From Papio anubis (lineage: Eukaryota > Chordata > Mammalia > Primates > Cercopithecidae): a stretch of DNA of 64,000 nucleotides. The position numbers and the translations under genes were made by a program. Below the pieces are notes generated by a model. That model was not told the DNA's origin. It made no database searches and saw only the letters and a list, made by a program, of their open reading frames with translations. Position 1 is the stretch's first letter, and every line of letters starts with the position of its first letter. Shown in pieces: positions 9,890-22,130 of this stretch. The stretch covers positions 116,765,001-116,829,000 of the forward strand of contig NC_044986.1 in the NCBI RefSeq assembly GCF_008728515.1, written 5' to 3'.

Positions 9890-10230
9890 TTAACAACATA
9901 TCTCCGTTTCCATCAAAGCATCTTAAATGAATTATCCACTATCCTAGTATTTCCTCCCTTAATCTTTATTTTTAGACCTTCTATAGACAGATTCCAAAAC
10001 CTACCACTCATTAAAACTGCTCTGACCCAGGTCACTAGTAAGCTCCTGCATACAAATCTGCACTAAAGTTTTAATTATTATCTATCTTTACTTCTTGGTC
10101 TACTTGGTGCTTCTTTCTTGAAAGTTTAATCTCACTTTTAGTATATGACAAGCATCCTCCCCCAGTTTTCTTCCTACATCTTTGGTCACTTCTCATTTTG
10201 TGTTCATGGAATTCTTTTTATCACCTTACT
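9890..10230 (+). mobile_element. L2 ORF-derived fragment, sense
   Basis: aaaactgctctgacccaggtcactagtaagctcct, followed by tcttggtctacttggtgcttctttcttgaaa and ttttcttcctacatctttggtc, follows the L2 reverse-transcriptase region. Frames are lost. Confidence 0.6.
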
Positions 10231-10236
10231 TTATGT

Positions 10237-10627
10237 AATTAGTCTGTCAGGACTTCCATGACAAAATGACACAGACTGTGTGGCTTAAACAACAGGCTCT
10301 TATTTCCTCACAGTTCTGGAGGCTAGAATTTCCAGATCAAGGTGCTAGCAGATTTGGTTTCTGAAGAGGGCTCTGTTTTTAGCTTGCAGACAGCTGCCTT
10401 CTTGCTGTGTCCTCAAATGGCCCTTCTGTGCATGCCTGAAGAGAGAGAGAGAGGTCGTGTCTTCTCCTCTTCCTATACAGACACTGGTCCTTCAGATTAA
10501 ACCCCACCCTTGCAAACTTCTTTAGTCTTAATTGCCTCTCTAAAGACCCTATCCCCAAGCATAGTCACACTGGGGGTTAGGGTGCCAACATACAGATTTT
10601 GGGGAGACACAATTTCATCCATAACAC
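10237..10627 (-). mobile_element. MLT1-type MaLR LTR, antisense
   Basis: ttagtctgtcaggacttccatgacaaaatgac, cacagttctggaggcta, ctgtgtcctcaaatggc and ttttggggagacacaatttcatcc appear in the order of an antisense MLT1 solo LTR of nearly full length. A short GA run lies at 10440-10452. Confidence 0.85.
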
Positions 10628-10649
10628 CTTACTTTAGATAAGTGGAATA

Positions 10650-10950
10650 GGAAGGTGTGGTGTATACCAGAAAAATAAACTATTATTGTGTGGAAAGAGG
10701 TGGGAGAGAAGGATCTGTCAGAAGGAAATGGCTACAAGCAGAAAGCCATGTTTTTTGTGTGGCTAGAATATAGGATGCAGGGTGAACAGAAATATTGGAA
10801 AGAGATGAATTTGAAAAAATGAGGTTGAGAAGAAATTGTTCAAGGCTTTGTGTGATAAGCTAAAGTGTTTGGGTAACTTAGTACTTTGTAATACCAGTGG
10901 CAGGAAAAAAATAAGTAAATAAAACAAGGCCAGATGATGCTTGATAGTGG
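10650..10950 (-). mobile_element. Probable L2, antisense
   Basis: gtgtggctagaatata, attcaaggctttgtgtgataagctaaagtgtttgg and a later agtgg block follow the antisense L2 ORF region. Divergent, so tentative. Confidence 0.45.
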
Positions 10951-11721
10951 AATAATTTCTCAATAAGTTATGATTCAACTAATTCCAGTTAGATATCTTT
11001 GAATGAATAGGACACTAGATAAGCCTACCTCTTCATGTACTAAATAAATAACAATTAGACAGGACAATATCACAGATGTAGTCAAAGCTGCAAGGAGGCT
11101 AACAACAAAACATGATACATACATAAAAAATAAATGTCTCTTCAGAATTGTTCAAAAGCAAAGCCTGCCACTAGTGATACTCAGTGTATCTCTGTAAGCT
11201 TCCTATTTTAATCCTGAAGTTATCATCTGATGCCAGTTAATGGTTACCAGGATAATTTGAACTCTGAAGAAATGCAAAACCATTATTTAACAAACTTGCT
11301 GTAACATAAGAGTCAACATGACAGGTGTGAATCCACCAGTCGAAGTGAAATTCTGTTTGTTTTGAGATCCCGAGCATCTGAACTCCCTCCTGTATTTGAA
11401 AAGCTCTCCAGCTCACAAGACGGAGCCTGCTTCCCACTTTATAGGTCGAAAATAACAAAGGTGATTTCCCATCTAACCTTGCAGCTGACATATGGGCATA
11501 TGATCTGGCTGCACTTATCAAACCCACTTGCCCACAACTTTGAATCAAGCTAGTGACACACGGAACCAGAAACCGTAAAGAGTCACTTGTGATGGAGGTG
11601 AAAGCAGTTTCCAGAGACAGAGGTGTCAGCATCGGTACTTATTAAAGTAATAATAACAAAGAATGTACCAAAACTAATGACAGGCATCAAACCACAGATC
11701 CAGGAAGCTCAGAGAACACTG
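10951..11721. other. Unrecognised intergenic DNA
   Basis: No repeat family recognised with confidence. A 131-codon open frame on the minus strand (11237-11632) has no recognisable domain and overlaps an open frame on the other strand. I do not call it a gene. Confidence 0.35.
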
Positions 11722-12083
11722 TGTTAGTCTTTTGTCACACTGCTGATAAAGACATACCTGAGACTGGGTAATTTATAAAGAAAAAGAGGTTTAATGGACT
11801 CACAGTTCCACGTGGCTGGGGAGGCCTCACAGTCATGGTAGAAGGTGAAAGGGACCTCTTACAGGGCAGCAGGCAGGACAGAAAATGAGAACCAAGTGAA
11901 AGGTATTTCCCCTTATAAAACTATCAGATCTCATGAGACTTATTCACTACCAGGAGAACAGTATTGGAGAAACTGCCGCCATGATTCATTTACCCTACAC
12001 TGGGTCCCTCTCACAACATGTGGGAATTATGGGAGCTACAATTCAACATGAGATTTGGGTGGGAACACAGCCAAACCATATCA
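11722..12083 (-). mobile_element. MST-type MaLR solo LTR, antisense
   Basis: tgttagtctt at 11722, actgggtaatttataaagaa, ggctggggaggcctcac, ttataaaactatcagatctcatgag and gagatttgggtgggaacaca.ccaaaccatatca at 12083 give the full antisense order of an MSTA/MSTB-type LTR (ERVL-MaLR). No internal region is attached. No 5-bp target duplication was evident. Confidence 0.9.
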
Positions 12084-12810
12084 AAAACCAAGAAAGATAA
12101 ATAACAAAAATCTACACGTAGGCATATCCTATTCAAACTGTAGGAAAACAAACAAAACGTAATGATGTTGAAAGAAGTCATAGGGAAAAAGTCTTACCTA
12201 GAGTGCAAGAAAAATATTACGTTGGACTTCTCATCAGAAATTCTGCAAGCCAGAAGAGAATGGAAGTGAGTATTTTATGTGTTGACAGAAAAAAAAAATC
12301 TAGAATTTCATATCCAGTAAAATTATTCTTCAAAAGTGAAGGAGAAATAAAATCTTTCTGAGGCATATGAAAATTGAGGGAATTCATGATCAGAAGACTT
12401 GCCCTGCAAGAAATGTTAAGGTTCTTCAGGAAAAAGTAAAATGATATAGAATAGGAATTTACATATATATTTTTTTAAGTAAAAGATCATCAAAGAAAGA
12501 ATTAATAATGGTAAAATAAAATCATTTAACTTTTTATTACTTGATATAATAGGCAACTGTTCCAAATAAATTATAGCAAAAATATATTAGGTAATTTTTA
12601 CTTACAGAAATAACAAAATAAATGAAAGCAATGCTTAAGGAAAAGAGGAAGAGTATTTGGGACCACTTTGTTTTGTGATGCTGACGTTACCCATTAAATA
12701 GTATAGTGATATTTGACTTAGATTAATTATAGATGTATATTGCAAACTCTAGATCAACAACCTAAAAAATTGTTTCAAAGAGGCATAATGAATATGTTGA
12801 GAAAGGAGAA

Positions 12811-12913
12811 ATTATATAGTGATAAAGTCGTCAATTTTCCAAGAAGATTCGACCATCTTAAAGCTCTAAACACTTAGCGACAGAGCAAATACATGAACAA
12901 ATACATGAGACTA
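12811..12913 (+). repeat. Displaced duplicate of a LINE-1 ORF2 segment
   Basis: This block matches 13281-13380 with a constant offset of 470. Both contain tcaattttccaagaagatt, taaagctcta and cacttagc and differ at about 15-20% of sites. The second copy is in the normal L1 position. This one interrupts the L1 between gagaaaggagaa and aatcatacaaaatggtcaa. Confidence 0.8.
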
Positions 12914-14187
12914 TGTAATCATACAAAATGGTCAATTAAAATCAAAGAATGCAGAAGAAGACAAACATAGAAACAAAGAACAAACTTGTAAATAGAAAAC
13001 AGTTACAAGCGTAGTAAATATTGACCCAAGTATATCAAGAATCACTTCAACTGTGAATGTTCTATGTGCACTGATTAAAAGACAGAGTAATTGTTTTTAA
13101 AGGCCCCGATTCTTTGTTTTCTATAAGAAGCCGGCTTTAAACATGTAGACACATATGGGTTAAAGAGATGAAAAAGGGTGTATGGCACTAACGGTAGTCA
13201 AAGGGAAACTGTAGTAGCAAAATGACTTGCAGACAAATCAAATGCCACAACAAGGAAGATAGTTGCAGATAAAGGGGAGGATTACACAGTGATAAAGATA
13301 TCAATTTTCCAAGAAGATTTGACAGTCGTAAAGCTCTAAGCACTTAGCAAGAGAGCAAATATTAAAATGCATGAGACAAAGACTAGCAGAACCCAAAAGA
13401 GAAACAGGAAAATCCACTGTTACAGCTGGAGACTTTAACCCTCTGATAGAAGTCAGAAAGGATGTGTTTAATATGAACAACACTATTAATCAGCTAGATC
13501 TAGTTGATATTTATAGAATACTGTATCCAATATAAGCAGAACACACATTCTTCTTGAGCTCACATTAACATTCCTCAAGATAGACCACATCCTGGGCCAT
13601 AAAACACACCTCAACAAGTTTAAAACAATAGAAATCATACAGTGTCTGCTCCCAAACCACAATGGAATTAAACTGGAAACCAATCACAGAAACATAGCTG
13701 GAAAATCCCAAACTATTAATACTTGAATATTCAATAACACACTTCTAACACATGGGTCAAAGAAATCTCAAGATAAATTTGTAAAGATTTTGGACTAAAT
13801 AAAAATGAAAATAAAACATCAGTATTTGTGAGATGCAGCAAAAGCAGTGCTTAGAGGAAAATGTATAGCATCCACTGCATGCATTGGAAAACAAGAAAGG
13901 TTTAAAACCAATAGCTCACCCCTCCATTTTCGGGATGTAGAGAAAGAAGAACATTTGAAGTTGCAGCCCAAATGGAAATTCAAGCAGAATCAATGAAATT
14001 AAGGAGTAAAAAAATTATAGAGAAAATCAATGAAATCAAGTGTTGTTCTTTGAAAAGATAAATAAAATTTATAAACCTTTGGTGACACTAACAAAGAAAA
14101 GCCAGAGAGAAGACATGAATTACAATATTAGAAATCCAAGAGGAACCATTACCACTGATCATGTAGACATTAAAAAGCTAATGAAAG

Positions 14188-14494
14188 GGCCGGGTGCAGT
14201 GGCTCATGCCCGTAAACCCAGCAGTTTAGGAGGCCAAGACGGGCAGATCACCTCAGGTCAGGAGTTTGAGACCAGCCTGGTCAATATGGTGAAACCCGAT
14301 CTCTACTAAAAATACAAAAATTAGCTGGGTGTGGTGGCATGTGCCTGTAGTCCCAGCTGAGTCAGAAGAATCTCTTGAGCCCGGGAGGTGGAGGTTGCAG
14401 TAAGCCGAGATCGTGCCACTGCACTCCAGCCTGGGCTACAGAGGGAGACTCTGTCTAAAAAAAATAAAATAAAATAAAATAAATAAATAATAAT
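14188..14494 (+). mobile_element. Alu SINE, sense, inside LINE-1
   Basis: Starts at ggccgggtgcagtgg and ends in an (AAAAT)n/(AAAT)n tail. Target duplication: aaaagctaatgaaagg (to 14187) versus aaaagactaatgaagg (14495-14510). The second arm has a small deletion before gagtcagaagaatctc. Confidence 0.95.
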
Positions 14495-14545
14495 AAAAGA
14501 CTAATGAAGGAAAATGATGACCTCTGTGCCTATGGACCAACAACA

Positions 14546-14789
14546 TTACAGAATAGGGAATCTGAATCATAATTGAAATAAAGAAGTGGCCATAACTAGA
14601 AATCCTTAACTTGGATTTGTTTATGCTATCCTAGGAGACTTTTGAGTTGGCCCTGATTAGGGAGCAAGTGAATGATTTATTTGTATAAGGGATAGGTTTG
14701 GTTAGGTGAAAGTATCTTTCTACCTACCTTCCCTTCTCTCTCTCCCCCAGCATCTCTCCCTAAATGTACTTTAGTCATTATAATTTATT
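14546..14789. other. Unrecognised intergenic DNA
   Basis: Nothing recognised apart from a pyrimidine-rich stretch at about 14725-14760. Confidence 0.3.
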
Positions 14790-14990
14790 GTTTTACTATC
14801 TAATATACCTCTATAATTTATTAATTTTTATGGTCTCTTGTTTTAGTATTTCCTCCCCTGCCTGAATGTAAACTCCACAGTGGGAAGGATCTTGGTCTGT
14901 ACTGTTCATGGTTGTATCCTCAGCAACTACATCAATTACTGGAACCCAGTGGGAAATTTATGGATCTGTGCTAAATGAATTTCAGCTGCT
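14790..14990 (+). mobile_element. L2 3' end, sense
   Basis: gaatgtaaactccacagtgggaaggatcttggtctgtactgttca, tgtatcctcagcaac and tgtgctaaatgaattt follow the L2 3' terminus in order. Confidence 0.72.
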
Positions 14991-15668
14991 GAGGAGTATA
15001 TGTTGTAGGTCTATGCCATTGCTCCTGTCACCTGATGCAAATACCCTTTTCACCTGTGAGGAATTAGCACCTGAGGTAGCGAAGCCTACTAACCACCAGG
15101 GCAGCATCACAGTCAAAATGTTCAGTCCCTCTCTTCCCCTGTAGGGAAGATATGGAAATATGTTCTAGGCTATAGTCATCAATAGGCCAACCTCAGTCTT
15201 TGAAACAGAAGCTAGAGGTTCAGGGAGGCAAAAATGTACCAAATCCGTTCTGTCAAGGATGGTGGCAGTAGAAGAATGTAGTGCTGGTTTCTGTAGACAG
15301 CAAGGACAGCAGCTCTCTTGTAGCACTCCAACTCGGGCATTGTTGGTGCCTATGATGTCATTCCTAAGGTGTGTTCATGAAACCAGTTTATAGTATACCT
15401 GCAGGTGCAGTTCCTGACTCCTTGTGCTCCAAGAGCAGGTAGGTCTCCAGGCCTCTCAGAGATTTTATGAGCTATGAAGTATTCTTTTAATGAAATATTA
15501 ACTGTCTAAATTGGCTAAAGTTGTTTTCTGTTGCTTACATTCGAGTATCTCAAGATGCAATAAAACTTTCAGCAGCACACAAAGGTAAGTATCCAGATCA
15601 AAGCCACAAGCAATTTTCAACTGTTTTAGCCAATGTCCTCTCTACCCCTCAATAATACACATAAGAAT
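14991..15668. other. Unrecognised DNA, possibly an old LTR at 15350-15560
   Basis: The end of this stretch (ttttaatgaaatattaactg...ggctaaagttgttttctgttgctt) resembles the 3' end of ancient ERVL-type LTRs, but I cannot assign a family. Confidence 0.3.
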
Positions 15669-15680
15669 TATAGAACCCTG

Positions 15681-15986
15681 GACAGGTGCAGTGGCTCACT
15701 CTTGTAATCCCAGTACTTTGGGAGGCCAAGGTGGGTGGATCACCTGAGGTCAGGAGTTCAAGACCAGCCTGGCCAACATGGTGAAACCCCATCTCTACTA
15801 AACATATAAAATTAGCCGGGCGTGGTGGTATGTGCCTGTAATCCCAGCTACTCAGGAGGCTGAGGCAGGAGAATCGCTTGAACCCCAGGAGGTGGAGGTT
15901 GTAGTGAGCCGAGATTGCGCCACTGCACTCCAGCCTGGGCAAAAAGAGCATAACTCCGTCTAAAAAAATAAAAAATAAAAAAAAAT
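15681..15986 (+). mobile_element. AluS-like SINE, sense
   Basis: Complete dimer with an A-rich tail. Target duplication: tatagaaccctg (to 15680) versus tttagaacgctg (to 15998). Confidence 0.94.
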
Positions 15987-15999
15987 TTTAGAACGCTGA

Positions 16000-16337
16000 A
16001 AAGTTTGTGACCTAATCAGAACAGCAGCACAATAACTTTAATTTCATTGATTTTCTGGGAATTGAATGGAATAGAATTATGAAAGAATAAGATATTATTT
16101 TTATTTAATGAATAAAATGGGTTTAAAATTTCTTTAGTAATTTCTTACCAGCGTGTTACAGGAGATTCAGTGCAAATAATGTGTATACGGACAAGGGCAG
16201 CATGGCCTTTAAATGACCTGAGAATTTTTAAGACCGACTTTTTCGTGTTTTTTCCTCTCCTCACCTAGAACACCATTCTGAAATATATCACGCAGTCAAT
16301 GCAAAACTACGTTAAAGGGAAGTCAGTTATGATCGTT
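16000..16337. other. Unrecognised intergenic DNA
   Basis: AT-rich sequence without recognised repeat or gene. Confidence 0.3.
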
Positions 16338-16347
16338 TGCATTTTCT

Positions 16348-16665
16348 TTTTTTTTTTTTTTTTTTTTATTTTTTTTTTTTTTGAGACGGAGTCTCGCTCT
16401 GCCGCCCAGGCTGATGTGCAGTGGCCGGATCTCAGCTCACTGCAAGCTCCGCCTCCCGGGTTTACGCTATTCTCCTGCCTCAGCCTCCCGAGTAGTTGGG
16501 ACTACAGGCGCCCGCCACCGCGCCCGGCTATTTTTTTGTATTTTTTTAGTAGAGACGGGGTTTCACCGTGTTAGCCAGGATGGTCTCGATCTCCTGACCT
16601 CGTAATCCGCCCGTCTCGGCCTCCCAAAGTGCTGGGATTACAGGCTTGAGCCACCGCGCCCGGCC
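16348..16665 (-). mobile_element. AluYRa-like SINE, antisense (Old World monkey type)
   Basis: Complete young Alu. Read on the minus strand it has CTCAAGCCTG near the head, CGAGACGGGCGG, GCGTAAACCCGG and GAGATCCGGCC. These combined variants, as I recall them, define the cercopithecid AluYRa lineage. Target duplication tgcattttct at 16338-16347 and 16669-16678. A long interrupted T run forms the tail. Confidence 0.93.
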
Positions 16666-16679
16666 ATATGCATTTTCTA

Positions 16680-17750
16680 CCTGATTTTATCGAAAGAGGC
16701 TTAGTCCAAAATACATACATACATAATATTAAATGCCGGATCACTGAAGAAGAAACCTTGGGTTAGCACCACTTGATTATAGCTTAGAACCATCCTATGC
16801 TCAAGAATTTCCCATATGAATAATGTAAGCAATTTCAAAGGCCACGTTGCTTTTCTTTGCCTTTTCATATTTTCTATCAAATTAATTTAGAACATGCAGA
16901 TATCCCTTTCATAACTCAATGTGCTAAAGTAAACTGCAGAACATTTTTTGGGAAAGGGAGGTGGTTTGGATTGAACAGATTCCATGAATTTCTGTGCTAA
17001 TTTAGCCTGACAGCTCAATGATTGTTCTATACACAAAGTTAAAACGGCAGAAACAAAAGAGCCGAGCAGCAGGCACTGGAGAAGTTCTCTACTGCCCTCT
17101 GCTGGGTGCCATGAGATAGCCCTGAATTCTGTAGGCTTTTACCCTTGGGGGAAAAAGAAAGGCTCATGTTGGGCAAAAGGTTTGCTTTCTGGATCATAAT
17201 TCACGTATGTACTTTAGATAATGGGAAGGTATCAGTAATACATACAGAACACTTTTAAAATGCAGGCTATTGTTTTTAAATTTCTGCATTACCAAAGATG
17301 GCAACTTAAGAGATACTTGTTTTTCAGCATTATGCTTTGGAAGGATAATAAGGATAATCTATTCCCTGTTTATAATTTGCGGAACATTTTCTTTTGCCTT
17401 TTCTATGTTTGAAAGCAAGTCAATTTGTTTAATTCTGAGTAATTATTGGCCTACTATGCCTAGCATTCCAATGGACTGTTCTTCATCAAATAACTAGATT
17501 TTTATTACTTGTTATCCTCAAATGACTTAGAAGGCTTTCCCAAGAGGAGAAGGAGAAAAAAGATAAAAGATGAGAAATAACCTTACAATTTATTAGGATT
17601 TCTTGGTGCGGTGAAATGGAAACATAGGCTTTATCGATGAGAGATAATCAGATGAGGTCCATGAGTGTTTTCTGAATTCTGTTTAGCAAAAGGGCTCTTT
17701 TTATAATGGTGACATGCCATTAAAAAAGGCATCTAAAAATCAAGGGAAAT
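16680..17750. other. Unrecognised intergenic DNA with one CTCF-like site
   Basis: No repeat recognised over about 1 kb, so it may be unique sequence. It contains a match to the CTCF core at 17092-17105. A 75-codon open frame at 17270-17497 has no family features. Confidence 0.4.
17092..17105 (-). promoter_or_regulatory. Candidate CTCF-binding site
   Basis: ctgccctctgctgg fits every position of the reverse complement of the CTCF core CCASYAGRKGGCRS. The surrounding DNA is not a recognised repeat. This is only a motif match; binding is not shown by sequence. Confidence 0.45.
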
Positions 17751-17751
17751 A

Positions 17752-17845
17752 ATTCTCTCTCTCTCTTCTTTCTTCTCTCTCTCTCTCTCTCACTCCTGTC
17801 TCCTTTTTTTCCTTTCTCTCTCCTGTCTTTTTCTCTCCTAATTCC
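17752..17845. repeat. Pyrimidine-rich (CT)n low-complexity tract
   Basis: Several CT runs broken by TTC and TTT occupy about 90 bp, with purines on the opposite strand. Confidence 0.85.
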
Positions 17846-17849
17846 TAAT

Positions 17850-18625
17850 AATGGAAAAGAGTAAAACTATAAACCTAAGGTAAGAAAGGTAAAGAAATAT
17901 CAGAAAAGAACTGTAATTTGAATCATGTGCTTATTACTTAATGCTTACAAAAGTCAAGCACACACATCACAGAAAATAAACTGTGAGAATTCTGCTAAGT
18001 AGTGATTTTAAGATCAATATTTTGGGAGAGCCAGGTAATTAACTGTACCACGGAAGGGCTCTAGAGGGGACCTAAACAGACTTTGAATATTGTTCTAAGT
18101 GTGAGAAGATGATGTCATGAGAAGGGGCTGGAGATAAATATGGAAGCGAGCGTATGAGTGGAATTAGCCATCTTGCTTAGCACAAAAAGAGGAAAAGCAG
18201 AGTGAAAGGGTGCAGCCTCTCGACTGCCGTTTATCGGCATGACGCTCATGTCCCATAAAGTTGCTGAGATGGAGAATAGGATAAATGTGAGTCCCTGTCT
18301 CTCTTCAGAGGAAATTTGTATTAATCAGGATCAGTCAGACCAATAGAAACTATCCTGGTATACTAAAAAGGAAAGAATTTGATGGAGAAGTCGATGTTTG
18401 CAAAACCATTAGAATGACTGGGCAATAGAGACCCCTGATGCCAAGAACTGGCCTTCAGGAAATGAGAAAGAACTGGAGTCACCGGAGTCCGCCGTGGTGC
18501 CTGTTGCTACCTGTGCTACCAAGATGAGTGGTTCCCAGTAGGATGACACCTCTTTACATATTAAATAGCCAACAAATCTTCCTACATGTCTTTGGGCCTC
18601 AATAAATCTTTATGGAGATGTTTCA
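17850..18625. other. Unrecognised DNA, possible old LTR remnant at about 18315-18560
   Basis: attaatcaggatcagtcagacc...atagaaac resembles the antisense 3' end of old ERVL-type LTRs (attagtcaggat). The rest is unrecognised. Confidence 0.3.
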
Positions 18626-18629
18626 TATT

Positions 18630-19985
<1,356 letters not shown>

Positions 19986-20007
19986 TTTATGTCACACAGA
20001 AGAATTT

Positions 20008-20303
20008 TTTTTTTTTTTTTTTTTTTTTTTTGAGACAGTCATTCAGGCTGGAGTGCAGTGGCATGATCTTGGCTTACTACAACCTCCACCTCCTGGGTTC
20101 AAGCGATTCTCATGCTTCAGCCCCCCAAGTAGCTGGGAATGCAGGCGTGCATCACCATGCTCCACTAATTTTCATATTTTTAGTAGAGACGGGGCTTCAC
20201 CATGTTGGCCAGGCTAATCTAGAACTCCTGGCCTCAAGTGATCCACCTGCCTCGGCTTCCCAAAGCATTAGGATTACAGGCGTGAGTCACCACAACTGGC
20301 TGC
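20008..20303 (-). mobile_element. AluS-like SINE, antisense
   Basis: A T run to 20031, then an Alu lacking the usual gagtctcgctctgt segment. The head is at cacaactggc. A short target duplication, agaattt, lies at 20001-20007 and 20304-20310. Confidence 0.9.
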
Positions 20304-20310
20304 AGAATTT

Positions 20311-20775
20311 CTTATGCAATAATGGTTCTCTCAGCTGTGAGAAGTAAGGAATGATGCACGCTGGTTCTCTGGGTTAAAGGGTGGGGCATGGAGAACGGTT
20401 TCTCTGGACTCTCAGTCTTTTCTATGTGTAAGCAGAGAGTATGTGTCCTCTCCAAGACACATGGAAGGAGAGAAGTTCGGCTTACAGTGCAGTTTCTGTG
20501 GCAGAATAACTCTTCTTTGAGATCTGCACACAGAGAGCGAAGCATACCTTCCCCCAGGAACTGAAGGGACCCAATCCAACTTACTGCCTGAGATTCCTAA
20601 TGAACAGCACATGTAAACGTTGATCTTCAACTCAACATCTGCTAAACAGGGAGGACTTCAGTCTTTGAGTCCTCCGTCCTCCCAATACCACAAACAAAGA
20701 TAGAAAGCAAAACAAAAGGAAAAACTCTCCACTGCACACAGGCAATAATACCTAAAGGTGTGTTTAATTCATTAT
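20311..20775. other. Unrecognised intergenic DNA
   Basis: No repeat or gene recognised. Overlapping minus-strand open frames of 72-77 codons (20312-20630) lie in different frames and look like chance. Confidence 0.3.
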
Positions 20776-20779
20776 TATT

Positions 20780-20908
20780 TGCCCAGAAAATTCTCAATGT
20801 TTCTGTTTCTTCAGTTGTAAATGGGGGTAATAATCATGATGACCTCACAGACTTGTTGTAAGGATCTGACAAGTAATATGCAAAGTAGACAGGACAGTTT
20901 TTGTCATC
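20780..20908 (+). mobile_element. MIR SINE, sense
   Basis: tctgtttcttcagttgtaaatgggggtaataatcatgatgacctcacagacttgttgtaaggatctga follows the MIR core and 3' half. Confidence 0.8.
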
Positions 20909-20910
20909 CC

Positions 20911-20924
20911 CAAGTTGTATATCT
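20911..20924. repeat. Left target duplication of the tail-less Alu
   Basis: caagttgtatatct is repeated exactly at 21187-21200. Confidence 0.85.
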
Positions 20925-21186
20925 TTGTCGCCCAGGCAGAAGGCAGTGGTACAATCTCAGCTCATTGCAGTCTCTGCTTCCCGGGTTCAGCTCATTCTCC
21001 TGCCTCAGCCTCCCAAGTATTTGGGATTACAGGCATGTGCCACCATGCCCAGCTAATTTTTGTGTTTTAAATAGAGACAGAATGGCACCACGTTGGCCAG
21101 TCTGGTCTCAAACTCCTGACCTCAAGTGATCCGTGTGGCTTGGCCTCCCAGAGTGCTGGGAGTAGAGGCATGAGTCCACTCCTGGT
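20925..21186 (-). mobile_element. Old Alu SINE, antisense, lacking its 3' end and poly(A)
   Basis: The element begins at ttgtcgcccaggc. The Alu 3' terminus (gagacggagtctcgctc in antisense) and the T run are missing, yet an exact 14-bp duplication flanks it. The head ends near ccactcctggt. It is heavily diverged. Confidence 0.85.
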
Positions 21187-21289
21187 CAAGTTGTATATCT
21201 AATTGCAAATGGGAAAGAGTTGTACATACTATCAGTTTCAAGTTGGACACTATGAAACCTGCTACAAGGTAACCATGTGTGTTTGTTAT

Positions 21290-21745
21290 CTATTGTTGCA
21301 CAGCAAATAACCATAAACTTGGGAGCTTAAAACAACACACATTCACCATCTCACAGTTTCTGTGAATCAAGAGTCCAGGCTCAGCTGGGTCATCAGCTCA
21401 GGGTCTCTCAAGGCTGCAATCCAGGAGCTGGTTGAGCTGCATTCTCATTGGGAGGCTCAACTGGGGAAGAATCCACTTCCAAACTTACTAACGTTGTTGG
21501 CAGAGTTTATTTCCTTGTGGTTGTAGAAACAGAGGCTGCTCTCGACTCTCAGAGACCACTCTCACATCCCCAGAGGTTCTTATATAATGGAATAATGGAT
21601 GTGACCTCACATCACTGTTGCCATATTATGTTGGTTAGAAGGAAATCACAGGCCCCACCCACCATCAAATGGGGAGCATGATACATCCATGTGAATGACA
21701 GAAGGTCAAGTCAGGAGGGGCCACCCCACATCCTGCTCCTCACCC
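21290..21745 (-). mobile_element. Old MaLR/MLT1-like LTR, antisense
   Basis: tgttatctattgttgcacagcaaataacc, cttaaaacaacacac, atctcacagtttctgtgaatcaag, ggtctctcaaggctgcaatc and aactggggaagaatccacttcc are a dispersed LTR-like set of blocks. I recognise the element but am unsure of the subfamily. Confidence 0.6.
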
Positions 21746-21974
21746 TACAGGTTTATGAAACTTTCCTACAATAGCAAATGTTTATGATTCTGCTAAACAA
21801 CTTCAGACGGGATAATGTATGCTCTTTTCATTGCTCTCTGTACAAAACTGATCCTTCATACTCTACTATTTTCTATTCTATTTTTCATTTCACAAGATAT
21901 GTTAAACATGCTCAATGTCGACAAATGTTCTTGCATAATTATATTTAATTTTAATGGTTGGTTTTATACCAAAG

Positions 21975-22130
21975 GCAGGATTGTATATTGCTTGAGAGCT
22001 TGGGATGGTTCAGAGGTGAAACCTCATGATCCTGGATATTACTTATCCTGCCTGAGACCTAGTCACCCTCTTTATAAATGTGAAGAATGATGCTATCTAC
22101 CAAATAATGTCATGGCGAGATTGAAATACG
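21975..22130 (+). mobile_element. Probable MIR SINE, sense
   Basis: tgagagcttgggatgg...ttataaatgtgaagaatgatgctatctacca...gcgagattgaaat follows the MIR layout with heavy divergence. Confidence 0.5.

Larger units (their letters stand above)
12086..14545 (+). mobile_element. LINE-1 (L1M type), sense, 5' and ORF2 endonuclease region
   Basis: Sense L1 text begins at aacaaaaatctacacgtaggcatatc. It passes acttctcatcagaaattctgcaa (12220), ctgccctgcaagaaatgttaa (12401) and ccactgttacagctggagact (13415). It then reaches ccacatcctgggccataaaac (13586) and ctttgaaaagataaataaaattta (14048). The part from about 13020 corresponds to the ORF2p endonuclease domain. Many indels and stops; it is not functional. 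An Alu (14188-14494) and an internal duplication interrupt it. Confidence 0.88.

Noticed and set aside
11237..11632. 131-codon minus-strand open frame
   Set aside because: No domain or family resemblance, and an overlapping frame on the other strand. Chance is likelier.
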